Assembly: GCA_009829735.1 (NCBI GenBank)
Contig: CM020620.1
Location: 26,382,951-26,446,950, forward strand
Source of the DNA: Pyropia yezoensis
Taxonomy: Eukaryota; Rhodophyta; Bangiophyceae; Bangiales; Bangiaceae
Reading direction: 5' to 3'
Length of the DNA: 64,000 bases
How positions within the stretch are numbered: the stretch's first letter is position 1; every line of letters begins with the position of its first letter. The notes beneath the pieces were generated by a model. That model saw nothing but the letters and a program-made list of their open reading frames with translations, was not told the DNA's origin and made no database searches. Below, in pieces: positions 30,938 through 41,826 of the stretch. A program made the translations under genes and the position numbers.

Positions 30938-32881
30938 CTAGGCACGCATGCTAGACTCTCCCACTCCACGGCCCTCGCCCTCACGTGGAGGCGAGCGGCG
31001 AGACCCACGCCGATAACGGTCTCCACTCGTTGGAAGGGGCGGCGGCTCCAAGTCGGAACCGTCGCGCCCCTCACGGTCGCGCAAGTGGCGCCGACCGTGG
31101 CTACTCTTCTGCCTGGTCTTGCGCGCAAGTTTGCGACGCAGACGCTGGACAGACTCCGTCTCCGATGGGGTAGAGGACTCCGAGACGGAGTAAGACAACT
31201 CGTCTTCCGACACGGAGGGAGAGCGCCGCGAGTGACGGCGACGACGGCGAGGAGGCGAGTATGCCCGGCTCGCACGACGCTTGCCACGCCCAAGTGGGGT
31301 TGGCTGGGGCATAATAGCCCCAATGCGAGCCAACTCGGCCGTCATAAACTCCGCCACCGACTCGCAACTCGCGGTCGCCACTGCAGTACGAACGCGCTCC
31401 TCAAGTTGAGGAGTCTCGGAACTTTGGAGGGTTGCGGTCGACGCGGCCAACCAGGAAATGGTGCGCACCAACGTGGTGATCATCATCTCTGAGGTTAGAG
31501 GCGTGGGCGGTAACACCAACTTGGGGTATACTGTCAGGAGGGTGGCCCCCAAGTTGGGAGACACCGGTGTGGATGACTCCACGGCCACGCTGATCGGGAT
31601 GTTCCCGTGAGGCTGGAAAGGAACAGGAGGAAGCGGAGGGGCCCGCCGAGGTGGCGGTACCCGGGTGTAACTGCGACCCCGACTTGGGGCCCCCGCAGTA
31701 GGTTGAGTCATATGGTCATCATATGAGGGCACAGCCATAACTATGGGCTTGTCCGGGGGTGGCGCAGTGTGACGATCCACCCCCGGGGCATACGGGTAGT
31801 CCCCGATGCCCAACCCCTCTCGTAGGACCACACGGCCGTCGTGAAGTTCACGAGCGACCCATACGAACTGGCGAAGTGCGCCATCGTCCTTGGGCCCCCG
31901 AGTGGGGCGGCGCAACTTGTGCTCAATGCTCTCCCACTCGATAAACTTGTGGAGGCGGAGCATCTCCTCAAGTAGAGTGAGTTGTCCTGACGAGCACCCC
32001 TCAGCAACTAGCTGAGGGGTGAGCTGTTCCAAACCCTGGATGAGCCGGAGGGGGAGATGCCAGAGCATCCCCCGCCGCTGAACACATGACACCCAGGTCG
32101 ACATGACCTCGAGGAGCCACTGGGTGGCCAACATGGCCCACACCAGATGATCAGGGCCAGCCGTGAACATGACGGAGCCGAAGTGGTCAAGCAACCGTGG
32201 CAACAATGCCGGGAACCCGTAGGGGACCTCAACTTGAGGCCACCACTCGGGCTTCTTCGGGTAGTATTGCTCCTTACTGGCAGCAGACTGCTGAGGAAAC
32301 TCAAGTTGAGCCGAGGTCACCAAGTAGGGACCTCGCCGGAAGTCCTTCTCCATCCGCACATCAAAGTGATGAGTGTGCGGGTCGGCCTCGTGAAGGTACG
32401 GGGGGCGAGTTGCCACCGCGTCCCAAGTGAAGGTCGGCAAGTCGCCGGGACCCGGGATAGTTCCCCCGCGGTCCACCATGGCCTTGGCCCGCTGCACGTC
32501 CTCGACCTCCTCGTCGTCCAGGAAGGCAAACTGGTCCGTCCTGAAGCCGGCAGGGAACCCGACCCTACGGGGATACTTCTCCCGTAGGCGGTCCCATACC
32601 CGACCCATCGCTGCGCCGAGTCGGCCACAGCGAAGAACAGTCAACCCCTCCTCATACAGAGGCCAAGCGGGGTAAAACCACCGCCCCAAGGCCTCACGCG
32701 GGACAACTTGTCCCGCCTCCGGGGGAGATCCTGCCGTCAACCCAAAGCCGGGTGACGCGGGAGTCCCACCCCCCGGAGCGATCGCGGAGCCCCCGCCGGA
32801 AGTCCCGGCAGGCGCTGCACCGTAGGAGGTGTCCTCCATACGCTCATCGAGAGAGTCCGTCTCCACTCCCGGAGTCGCCAT
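30938..32881 (-). CDS. Antisense third ORF of element 2, unknown function
   Basis: A protein of 647 residues from the ATG at 32881, which has a strong eukaryotic start context (GAGCCATGGCGA). It is encoded opposite to pol, between pol and the 3' LTR, like the antisense ORF of element 1. An acidic and Gly-rich N-terminus is followed by a folded-looking domain (about residues 90-370). That domain shares the PPYL, FGSV and QRRGMLWHLP-type landmarks and their spacing with element 1. The C-terminal third is rich in Arg and Ser (YSPPRRRRRHSRRSPS), like RNA-binding SR proteins. No family is recognised. Function might be in RNA binding, regulation or movement, but the sequence does not say which. Confidence 0.75.
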   Translation of the reverse strand: MATPGVETDSLDERMEDTSYGAAPAGTSGGGSAIAPGGGTPASPGFGLTAGSPPEAGQVVPREALGRWFYPAWPLYEEGLTVLRCGRLGAAMGRVWDRLREKYPRRVGFPAGFRTDQFAFLDDEEVEDVQRAKAMVDRGGTIPGPGDLPTFTWDAVATRPPYLHEADPHTHHFDVRMEKDFRRGPYLVTSAQLEFPQQSAASKEQYYPKKPEWWPQVEVPYGFPALLPRLLDHFGSVMFTAGPDHLVWAMLATQWLLEVMSTWVSCVQRRGMLWHLPLRLIQGLEQLTPQLVAEGCSSGQLTLLEEMLRLHKFIEWESIEHKLRRPTRGPKDDGALRQFVWVARELHDGRVVLREGLGIGDYPYAPGVDRHTAPPPDKPIVMAVPSYDDHMTQPTAGAPSRGRSYTRVPPPRRAPPLPPVPFQPHGNIPISVAVESSTPVSPNLGATLLTVYPKLVLPPTPLTSEMMITTLVRTISWLAASTATLQSSETPQLEERVRTAVATASCESVAEFMTAELARIGAIMPQPTPLGRGKRRASRAYSPPRRRRRHSRRSPSVSEDELSYSVSESSTPSETESVQRLRRKLARKTRQKSSHGRRHLRDREGRDGSDLEPPPLPTSGDRYRRGSRRSPPREGEGRGVGESSMRA

Positions 32882-33208
32882 GGCTCTCCCCAAGTTGGGG
32901 AGAGACGTCCTGGCTATCGCGGCACGAGACCCGCCTCGAGTTGAGGGGGACTCGGATCGTGGGTAAACGGGTGGCCTCCCCAGCGTGGGGTGGCCCCGTG
33001 TAAGGTGAAGGAGAAGTGGTGGTGGTGAGGTGTGAACCGAGGAGAGCAAGCTGCCAAGTGGGCAAGCTTGAGGAGAGGGGCGGCCAACGTGACCGCCTCC
33101 ACATCCGCGTTACGTACTCAAGGGGGGACAGCAAGTCGCGTCCCCCCCCCAACGCCGAGACGTGCGTTTACGCACCCCCTCACAGGGCCGACCGGGTCGG
33201 TCGGAACT
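32882..33208. other. Spacer upstream of the antisense ORF, element 2
   Basis: No coding frame that I believe. It would contain the promoter and leader of the antisense gene. A C-run lies at about 33144-33152. Confidence 0.5.
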
Positions 33209-33221
33209 GAGGAGAGGGGAG
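33209..33221 (+). promoter_or_regulatory. Polypurine tract of element 2
   Basis: GAGGAGAGGGGAG lies directly before TGTGGCA, the start of the 3' LTR. Confidence 0.8.
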
Positions 33222-33689
33222 TGTGGCAGTATTGACCCCCAGGTAGGGGGCAACACGTGCCATGCAAGGGGCGGCAGGCCACTAGCCTGATCCGTTCCTC
33301 CCCCTGCATTTGGGTCCATATTCCCTAAGTTCGGGATAGTTAGCTTAGTAGTAAATCCAACTTGGATTTGAGGGTTTTCTGCATTTATCGTCTTGAATTT
33401 TCGTGTGGCCCGGTGGGCAGGTGCTGGGGTGGGAGATTCTGAGTGGCGAGATTCTGAGTGGACCCTGGGGGGATAAGGGGAGGGACAGCGGGGCTTGGCC
33501 CTGCGTCCCCGTCCCGACCAAGAAACTGTTGGACCACACACCATCTTCTTGTTTGTCCGTGGGGGGATTGCCCCACAACAGGGATAGAGTGTGTGCGACT
33601 TGCACTTCTTCCGGTTCCCCCGACACGGGAGGCAGCCCTCGCACACCGCCCCAACTTGGGTACTGTGTGTGCGAGTGGTTTTTGCCACA
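33222..33689 (+). repeat. 3' LTR of Ty3/gypsy element 2
   Basis: 468 bp starting TGTGGCA and ending TGCCACA, a perfect seven-base inverted repeat. Its right 393 bp match the visible 5' LTR apart from two one-base length differences in homopolymers. The right flank begins ATGAG; the left flank is in the gap, so no target duplication can be checked. Confidence 0.95.
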
Positions 33690-34379
33690 ATGAGAGGAGG
33701 GGTGAGCATCCGATGAGGGAACGCGGCAAGCATGGAAAGCAGGTTCAGCAGAAGCGCACGCGCGCGCGTACGTAAAGTACAGTGCATAAAGAATGCACAT
33801 GGGAAGGTGGTCGCGGTGCGTGCGTGCATGCTTTGCGCGATCACCTCGGGGAAATTGTACCGTGATGGTGTGGTTTGTGCATACCGATGTATTCTGAATA
33901 ATACTAGGAAGCTGGAATCGGAGAGCAATGGGTTGGTGCATTTTGCTTATCAGTTCTGATTGCGAAAATTCTCGCGTCGGGGTGCACCGACCGGCGCAGT
34001 GGGGCTACAGCCCATATCCCATGGATACTGTACCTATGTTGGTATCTAATTTTTATTTCCGCCAGTCGCTTCTTTTCCCCGCAGTCGGCCCGCCGTCGCG
34101 CGTCGACGCTGCTCACACCGCCATGCCGACGCCCCCCGTCGGCAGGGCGACGCGGTGGGGGCAGTTGCGCTGGCCGGTTATGTAGGTGCCTGTAGCATGG
34201 CGGTCGACAGGAAGCGCGCCGGCTGCAGCACCGCCCAAGTCGCCATTATCATCGTCGTGGGCAGCCTCCACACCTGAAGGGCCGCCCTCCCTGCCTTCAA
34301 TATGAAGGCCTGCAACCTCTAGGCTCTGTACGGCATCAGTAGAGTCAACGGTCCGAGGTGGTGGAGGCATCAAACCATG
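33690..34379. other. No gene seen
   Basis: More AT-rich than its neighbours (33.8-34.1 kb) with only short frames. This is the right flank of element 2. Confidence 0.5.
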
Positions 34380-35120
34380 GACGGGCAGCGCCCGGGAGAG
34401 ACGGGGCGGTCGCCACCGCGTCGGTAGGGGCGGCCAACGGCACGATGACGGCGGGGAGGGGGGCCCACGCCCGGGAGAGGCGGGCAGTCGCCGCCTTGAT
34501 GGTGTGGGCCAGCGGCACGGTGACGGCGGCGGAGGCGGGCAACGCCCGGGAGAGACGCGGCGGTCGTCGCCGAATGGTGGGTGGCCAACGGCAGGGTGAC
34601 GGCGAGGAGGGGGGCCCACGCCCGGCGGAAGCGGCAGCAGGCAGTTGCCTCGTCGTCGGTCGGGGCGGTCAGCCTCTTTTCCTGGTGGGGAGGGTTGGCA
34701 GCGCCTGGGAGAGGCGGGCAGTGTCCGCAGAGACGGAGTTTGAGGGCTGGGTCCACGTCGTGTTGCGGTGTAGGCGGCGCCCTGGATAGCCGGGCAGCTG
34801 CGGCGGAGACGGGAGGGGCGGCCTGTATTCAGGCGGCAGTCAGGTGAGGGGGTAGTGGTCGGGAGAGGCCGGCAGTCACCACGGTGCGGGTGTGTGGGCC
34901 AGCGGCAAGGTGATGGTAGAGAGGGAGGGCAGCGTCCGGGATAGGCGGGCTGTCGCCGCCTGGTCGGTGGAGGTGGCCACCGCCACACCGGGCAGGTGAT
35001 TGCGGGGAGGGTCGAGCAGCGCCCGGCAAATGCACTCAGGTGGTTCGTAGTCGGTGGAGGCAGGCAGCCCTCTCGAAAAGGTGGGGAGCGCAGGCGGCGC
35101 CCGGGAGAGGCGGGCAGAGT
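34380..35120 (+). repeat. Degenerate minisatellite, unit about 80 bp
   Basis: Diverged units are marked by GCCCGGGAGAG, then a variant of CGGGCAGTCGCCGCC, a TGGGCCAGCGGCACGGTGACGG-like segment (seen in shortened variants), and GGGCCCACGCCCGG. Lengths vary. The 369-residue Pro/Arg-rich open frame on the minus strand follows the repeat and is not called a gene. Confidence 0.7.
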
Positions 35121-35885
35121 CCGCCAGCGGATACGGGAGCTCGCGAGAGGGATCGCAGGCCAGAACTCTGAATTAGAGGCTTGGGTGTGCATTTGATTCT
35201 GATTTTGGACGAAGGGAGCCAACTGGCTCAGCCCTACAGGCTGGGGGGCATCAATAAAGCGCTAACATCGACAGCTGCGACTCCTGGAGTGCTCGCTCGC
35301 TACTCATCTTTCGGCCCCTACGTATCGTTTTTGCGCAACGGCGTCGGATCCAAGAACCTTTTTCTGAAAACGTCCCCCACGTCGAGAGCCATACCCAATG
35401 ACCTTTTTTTATCCTGGTCAGCCTCCGCCGACGCAGGGCCAGCCCGATCCCACCAGGCGCTTGAATTTTTTACGTGCTGCACCAGTCGGGGCGCACGGGG
35501 CTGCGGAAAGCCCCTCACCCGCGATCGTACGCAGCCTTTGCCATCCCTGCTGACAAGCCCCACTGCGGGCGCGGACTACCCTCCCCTTGGAACGTGCTTT
35601 CCAGGGCAGGTTGCTGAGGCTGAGGCCCCGCGGCAAATTGGCTGCCGAGATGCTGCTTCACCAGCGCCCCCACTGCCACCCCGACTATCACCGCCACCAC
35701 CGCCGTCGTTGTCACCACCGCCACCGCGGTGGCCTCCACCACGAACGCCACCGTCGCCGCGACTGCCACCGCCCCCCACCTCTATCGTCACCATCGGCCC
35801 CCACTGCCACCACGTCGGCGGGCGCTGAGCCGCCGCACTCGCCCGCCTCTCCGCAGGGGCGCCGGGCACGCCTTCACCTTTCAAG
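35121..35885. other. No gene seen upstream of the H3 gene
   Basis: No recognised coding frame. The stretch 35.68-35.85 kb is CCACC/CCGCC-rich. It would hold the promoter of the histone H3 gene. Confidence 0.45.
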
Positions 35886-36263
35886 ATGGGGCGGCGCAAG
35901 GGAGCCCCAGCTCAACTCCTTCCCGCTGCACCTCGCAAGTTGGCAACCGAAGAAGCGACCAAGTCCAGGCCATGGTACCGCCCGGGGACGCGGGCGCCGC
36001 GGAAGATTCAGAAGTTTCAGAAGTCCACCGACGTGGCCATCAGCAAGTCTCCTTTTCGACGCCAAGTGAACGAAATGGCAGAGGACCTGGTGCCCGGCTT
36101 TCTCCTGCGGTCGTCGGCGGTGGCGGTGTTGCAGCAGGCGAGTGAGGCGTACCTGGCGGAAGTTCAGGAGGAGGCGAATGTATGCGCCGCTCACGCTAAG
36201 CGTGTCACAATTACAGTGAAGGACATCCGTCTTGCCTGCCGCATTCGAGGGGAGCGGTTCTAG
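35886..36263 (+). CDS. Divergent histone H3, candidate CENH3/CENP-A
   Basis: A 125-residue intronless gene. The histone fold is clear: [20 protein letters not shown] (alpha-N region), [14 protein letters not shown] (alpha 1), [15 protein letters not shown] (alpha 2), [21 protein letters not shown] (alpha 3) apart from the last residue. It differs strongly from canonical H3 in the tail, which is shorter and lacks ARTKQTARKS with its Lys4 and Lys9, and in alpha 1 and loop 1 (LVPGFLLR in place of FKTDLRFQ). Such divergence is typical of the centromeric variant that replaces H3 in centromeric nucleosomes. Loop 1 has no extra residue, unlike many CENH3 proteins, so a different H3 variant is possible. 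Confidence 0.8.
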   Translation: MGRRKGAPAQLLPAAPRKLATEEATKSRPWYRPGTRAPRKIQKFQKSTDVAISKSPFRRQVNEMAEDLVPGFLLRSSAVAVLQQASEAYLAEVQEEANVCAAHAKRVTITVKDIRLACRIRGERF

Positions 36264-39200
36264 CAGTGCCAAGCCCCGCTGACAATTGGGCCGGCCCCAT
36301 AGTCGCAGCAGTGAGTGGTGTTGCGGGTATTCTGGCCACGAGGGGGGCGGTGTGTGTGAGGAGGGGTCGTTCCCCTCATTTTCGCTCTATTTGTCTGACT
36401 GCACTGGGCAGCCTCTCGCCAATGCTTTTCTGTATTGTTTAGAGAATATGAAAGGCATCCGCGCCTCTTTCTTGCACTTCATTCCAATGCACTCCTGGCG
36501 CCTTGCCACTTAGGCGACGTGTCAGGGAGCAGCCGCTGCTGCCGGTCTTCGCACCCTGAATGTACACAAAGACATACGGCCGAGATGCCCTTAGACTCTA
36601 CCGGGTGCCGGCGGTGGACGGCCGCCAACGGGCCGGGCGGGCCGGGCCAGGGGCTGGAGCCACCAACGCGGGCAAGCGCCGGTCACGAGCTGCCGGAGGG
36701 GCTATTGCGTCCTCTGTGGGGGTCACCAAGCGCGGCCACTCCGGTCTCGGCTGGTTCAGGAGCGGATGCAGAGGGCGCACGACTTGGTCGTCTCGGCAAT
36801 TGTGGTGGAAGAGGAGGAGACGTCAGCCATCGCGAAGCCATTCTACCTCGTGCAGGAGTTGGTGCCCAACCTGCGGTGGCCGGACGGTGGTGTCGTGGTT
36901 TACGGCCATTTCCCTTTTTTTGCTCGACCTCTCGTGGCAGCAGAGTGGCCCGTGGATTTTCTCTTGCCGCAACCTGGCGTGTGCACCTGACGGCATCTCC
37001 CAGGGAGGCACGTACGAGGTCGGTATGACCCTCCAGGACGGTGCCGAGGGCGCCTCTGGGCCGGGCAGTGCCGATGGCAGTGGCTCCGACTGTGGCTCCG
37101 ACTGCGAGGCTGGCGACATGGACGGCGAACGTGTCGTGGGCGAGGGAGGGGGTGCGGGGCGCGAGACTGGCGACCCCCTCTTGGAAGAGTATGAGGAGTC
37201 AGACGTGTGGCTCGGAGTTGGTGCGCTTCACGTCGTCGGCGACAGCTCCGTCGTGGGTGGCCGAGGTCGCGGTTCCGCAGCAGTTGGCCGGGATGGCGGC
37301 GGTGTCGAGCGCGCGGGCGATGCTGGCGAGGGCGCACGGGCCGGAGGGGCTGGCCGGGTCGCACCGGCCGGTGATGGTGTCGGCACGTCGCCATCCGGTG
37401 ATCCTGGTGGGCCCGCGACGGTCCGCGGTGGTGCGCCGTCGATGGAGAAGGTTGGGGGTACTGACACCTCTGTCGTTGCTGCAACCGGCGGAGGAGACGG
37501 CAGTATGGAGGCCGGCGGCGGTGCTCCGGCCGATGGAGAAGGCGGAGACAGAGCTGGTGGTTGTCGTGTTGTAGCGGGTGATGGTGGCTCCGTCGGCGGC
37601 GGTGCCGATGTTGATGGTGGTGGTGACGCTGCCAGCGGTGGTGATGCTGCCGGTGGCGGTGACGCACCCGGTGGTAGGGGTGCTGCCGGTGGTAGGGGTG
37701 CTGCCGGTCGTAGGGGTGCTGCCGGTCGTAGGGGTGCTGCCGGCGGTGGTAGTGCCGCCGGTGACCGAGGTGCCGGCGGTGGCCGTCGTGGTACTGGGTG
37801 GGGTTGCTGCGGGCGGGGGGCGTGACGTGTCTCCTGTATTCGAGCGTCCCACGCCTTTGGGCCTCCACAACTTGCTGTTCGCGGCCGCCCAAGCTTCCAA
37901 CTTGGACGTGTCGCCACTGTGAAGACTATTCTTCAGTCACCACCTTCTTCCTGTTTTTTCAAGTGTTCATTCTTCACGGATATGGACCTTGACACGGCGG
38001 ACCCTCTGCATCTGAGTTTGCAAAGAGACACTACATCACGGCTGTTCTCCTAGCCCGACCGAAGGTAGCTCCGCAGGTGCGCCGAGTGAGAGGGTGATTG
38101 TGATGGAGCCTGGTGTGCTGGTGAGTGCAGTTCGCTGTTGGTCTGTGTGTTTGTGTTTCTTCTCTTTTCTGCGTAGACACTTGGTGCCCGAGTGTGTGTT
38201 CGCTTCTGAGTGTGTGAAGTGGATGCGTGTGTATAAACAAGATGCAAAGGCCCACTGTTCATAGGGCTCTCCGACGGAGCTACTTATTTGATGTCCACAG
38301 AGGTAGTCTGTGAAAAAAGTAGCGGTGCTGTTTGCGCCTCAAGCATCCTCCCGCTTTGCGCGGCAGGACCCGTGCGCGCGTTTTACCCTCTCCATGACAC
38401 ATGCAACAGGCCACCGTCCTTTGCCCAGGACCATTCAGCTGCGTGGGATATGCGGCGGCGCCACGCGACGGGGACTATCTCATAGCCAAGGAGGGCCTGC
38501 GCACGGTAGCCCTCTTTGCTGGGAGGGTAGCGCACCGTGGGGAGAGACCGCCTGGTGCCGTAAAGACCAGCCAATGCATGGTCTCTGTCGGCCATGACGA
38601 TTGAGCACTGTGTTGTGTCTGTCGGTGACGTGGGCTCAGGCCCGGTGACCGTGGCGGCGTCAGAGGCAGTGGCACCTCCAGTGCAGTGGCGGCAGTCGAT
38701 GAGCAAGCTGCCACGCACCGCGATCGATGACAAGGTGTGCTGTTATTGTACCCGAAAAATCGCCAGAGGGGAGTGAACCCCATCAGCCATTATGCCCTTG
38801 CGCGGCTGCGCCGCTCACGCCTGCATCCAGTGTGCAGCCTTCGGTAACCGGGGGAAAACGTGCATCCTTGCACGAGTTTGGGCCCCATACACAGCCTTGC
38901 GCGGCTGTGCCAGCACGTGATTACACGCCCAAACATGAAGAATCGGCTCGCACAAGGGACGGGGTTTAAGCCCCACAGCGCAGGGCGTCGGGCGGACGTG
39001 GGCCACCGGCAGGCTGTGTGCCGCCGGCTGACATGGAACCCTCCTGTACGGGGGGGCCTGTACCCACCGTGGGTGGGCATGGCGCGGGAATGAATTGGAG
39101 CCGGACGACCGTCGGCCAGCGCACGCCGCAAACGTCACCGATCGGGGGTGAGGGTGCGGGGGAGTGCGCGGGAGGGCACCCAGCGGGCAGGTGTGCCCGC

Positions 39201-40452
39201 CTGGAGAGGGCGCCCGGATACGGGTTAGCCCGTGGGGGAGGCCCCAACGAGCGACGGCGAGAGAGCGACCGGGCAGGCGGCTTGCCCGCGCGGGGTGGCC
39301 CCGCGAGCCCCGCGCGGGCTAGCCGCCTGCCCGGTCGCCCGCCGGCGCGAGCAGCTTGGCCGAGCGACAACATGACCGGCATGCCCGAGCGGCAGGGCCG
39401 CCGAAGGATCCCGAGGGGGGTGAGCGGAGGGGGCCGTGAGGCCCATTGTGTGATGGGCGGGCGCTCCCTGGAGAGTTAATGAGCGCGGGCGCCGTGGGCT
39501 AGCCACGGGGGTCCGGGGGAGGACAAGGAACTTTCCTTTGGCAACCGGTCCGTCTGCACTAGTGCCAAGGCAAAGGCGGGCGCGGAAGGGGACGTCCGCG
39601 GGTGGTGAGGGACCACCTTCCTCACCGATTTTTGCAACGGGTAATGGGGTTCGCTCATGGGCCAGATCCAGCCCCCGAGCAGTGCAAATCAATGCGAAAA
39701 GGTTGGCCCCGTTTCGGGAGGGTCAGCAACCGGTCCTCTCAGGGTGTGCCCCTCAGAGCGGCTCAGAGCGGTACACTACCAGGAGACCCAAGAACCTCAT
39801 GAATTCGAAACGACCACTGTGATCCGACTGTCAGCATGGCGGCCGTGGGCAGGTGATCACGAGCACACTGGTACACGGGTGCTGGCGCGGGCACGAGCTC
39901 GCTGGGGTCAGCAGTGTCTGAGCAGCTCGATCTGGCAGACAATCACATAACGTGGCCATTGGCCACGTTGCGTATCTTCCCAGTTGCGACAGTGTCCGAC
40001 GGAGCTGTAAGTGGGTCAGCCCCGACAGTGTCCGGCGGGGCAGTGAGTGGGCCAGCCCCGGTGGGGCGCGTCTGCCCCGACTGATTTTGGACGAGAAAAC
40101 AGAAGAGTTCTGACCAATCAGCGTTCAGATCGAGACTCACGGTCGCCACAGCCAACAAAGGAGCGTCACAGCACGCTATTCGTTATTTCCAGGACACTGG
40201 CGTTGGCTGGGCCTCGTGTTCATGCGCTTGTGTTCTTGTTCGGATCGGCCAACATGTGGCACCTAGCACTAGCACGACGGCATCCTGCTATCCTGGTTCC
40301 CATCGACGTCACCGCTGTGGGCGTACCTACCTCCGGACCTCCCCCTCACGAGCACGGCGCGGCCCGACGTCGCCAGACGCGAAGACTGTTGCCCGCACCC
40401 CCCGCACACCATTATTCCAACTCCTCAGGGTGCTCCACATGTGGTAGCCACA
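36264..40452. other. Stretch without a confident gene
   Basis: Candidate coding pieces are weak. Near 36757-36890 (plus) is a protein-like frame with LVVSAIVVEEEETSAIAKP, and from about 37010 a Gly/Ser-rich acidic frame follows after a possible acceptor (TCTCCCAG). Near 38380-38735 (minus) and 38590-38776 (plus) are short frames of ordinary composition. None matches a family I know. A minisatellite lies at 37672-37745. Near 39988-40060 a block of about 36 bp containing GACAGTGTCCG is repeated twice. Confidence 0.4.
37672..37745 (+). repeat. 18-bp minisatellite, four copies
   Basis: Units of GGTGGTAGGGGTGCTGCC with small changes (TCG for TGG). Confidence 0.8.
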
Positions 40453-41568
40453 ATGGACCCGCGTGACAACCAGCAGCGATATATGCGCAGCGGCAAGCGG
40501 CCGATGCGTGACCCCCGCGGCCCGTATCCGGATGGGTCGGGCCTGTCCCGGCGGTTCCCCCCCCCCCCTCGCTGCTCTTGCCATTGCCACACCCCACACC
40601 CGTGTCCCTGCGTGCTGTCGGCATGCCCACCAGTAGTCGCGTCAGGAGGAGGACCGCTGTACGACACTGGGGCGGGCCCGGCGGGGCGGCCTACCAACGG
40701 CGGGGACGAGTACGGCTCTGGGTCTGTCGAGGCGGCGTGCGCAGAGCTGCTGCGTGCCGCCGAGGCTGCGTGGACGCGGCTGGTACGCGCGCGCGAGACG
40801 GGGGCGGCGGCGGGGCGGCCTGGCGGCCACCCGCGTGACTCTGGGGCGGGCCCGGCGGGGCGGCCTACCAACGGCGGGGACGAGTACGGCTCTGGGTCTT
40901 TCGAGGCGGCGTGCGCAGAGCTGCTGCGTGCCGCCGAGGCTGCGTGGACGCGGCTGGTACGCGCGCGCGAGACGGGGGCGGCGGCGGGGCGGCCTGGCGG
41001 CCACCCGCGTGACTCTGGGGCGGGCCCGGCGGGGCGGCCTACCAACGGCGGGGACGAGTACGGCTCTGGGTCTTTCGAGGCGGCGTGCGCAGAGCTGCTG
41101 CGTGCCGCCGAGGCTGCGTGGACGCGGCTGGTACGCGCGCGCGAGACGGGGGCGGCGGCGGGGCGGCCTGGCGGCCACCCGCGTGACTCTGGGGCGGGCC
41201 CGGCGGGGCGGCCTCCCAACGGCGACCGCCGTCCGGGCGGGGAGATGGGGGCGGCGGAGCGGCCAGACGGCCACCCGCGTGACACTGGGGCATGGGAGGC
41301 ACGTTCCCTTTTCTTTTCTGGGCCGGGTGTTGGGCCCCCGACGTCCCGCGTGTCTCGGACGCAGTTCCCGTCGTCATCCTGGCCTCCCGTCACGCCGCCG
41401 TTGTCACCGTCACCGCCCCCGTCGTCACCGTCGCCAGTTTCGTCATCCTCACCGCCGCCGCCGCCACCACCACCGCCACCGCCGCCGCCGCCGCCCCCTC
41501 TCCGTCGATCGGCGCGACTGGCACTCCGTCGATCGTCAGGAGCGGTGTCGGCGCCCCCACCGCCGCCC

Positions 41569-41650
<82 letters not shown>

Positions 41651-41826
41651 GCCAGCTTCCTCGGCCGCAGCCGCCTGTCCATCCGGTACACGTGGTACCG
41701 GTTGCCAAGGTGGAACCTCCCAAGCTGGAGCCTAATATGATTCCGCCGCCACCGCCGCGGCCGCCGCCGCCGCCGTCGTCGTCATCTTCGTCGTCGCCTC
41801 AGGCGCCTGCTTCTCCCGCGCTCTGA
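40453..41826 (+). CDS. Hypothetical repeat protein with poly-proline tail
   Basis: 457 residues if started at the ATG at 40453. After a basic, Cys/His-rich start, a 58-residue unit is repeated three times almost exactly (174 bp in DNA), then a fourth is begun. Each unit has a Gly/Pro-rich turn and an amphipathic helix (AACAELLRAAEAAWTRLVRA). The C-terminal part is Pro/Ser-rich and contains about 27 prolines encoded by a CCG microsatellite. A nearly as long frame exists on the minus strand, so the strand is not certain. In favour of the plus strand are the sensible start (CACAATGGAC) and a periodic amphipathic helix. No function can be assigned. Confidence 0.4.
40668..41225 (+). repeat. 174-bp tandem repeat, three copies plus part
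   Basis: Units start at 40668, 40842 and 41016; a fourth begins at 41190. They are almost identical; the first differs at GTCTGTCGAGG where the others have GTCTTTCGAGG. The length is a multiple of three. Confidence 0.95.
41570..41650 (+). repeat. CCG trinucleotide microsatellite
   Basis: About 27 uninterrupted CCG units. Depending on frame it codes for poly-Pro, poly-Arg or poly-Ala. Confidence 0.95.

Larger units (their letters stand above)
24393..33689 (+). mobile_element. Ty3/gypsy element 2, nearly complete
   Basis: 5' LTR (partial), primer binding site, gag, -1 frame pol, antisense ORF, polypurine tract and 3' LTR. The near identity of its LTRs makes it one of the youngest insertions here. 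Confidence 0.95.

Noticed and set aside
34113-35222. Minus-strand ORF of 369 codons
   Set aside because: It mirrors the minisatellite and has a Pro/Arg repeat composition.
36560-37825. Plus-strand Gly-rich ORF of 421 codons and minus-strand Pro-rich ORF
   Set aside because: Both follow the local repeats; neither has a recognisable domain, and I could not choose a strand.
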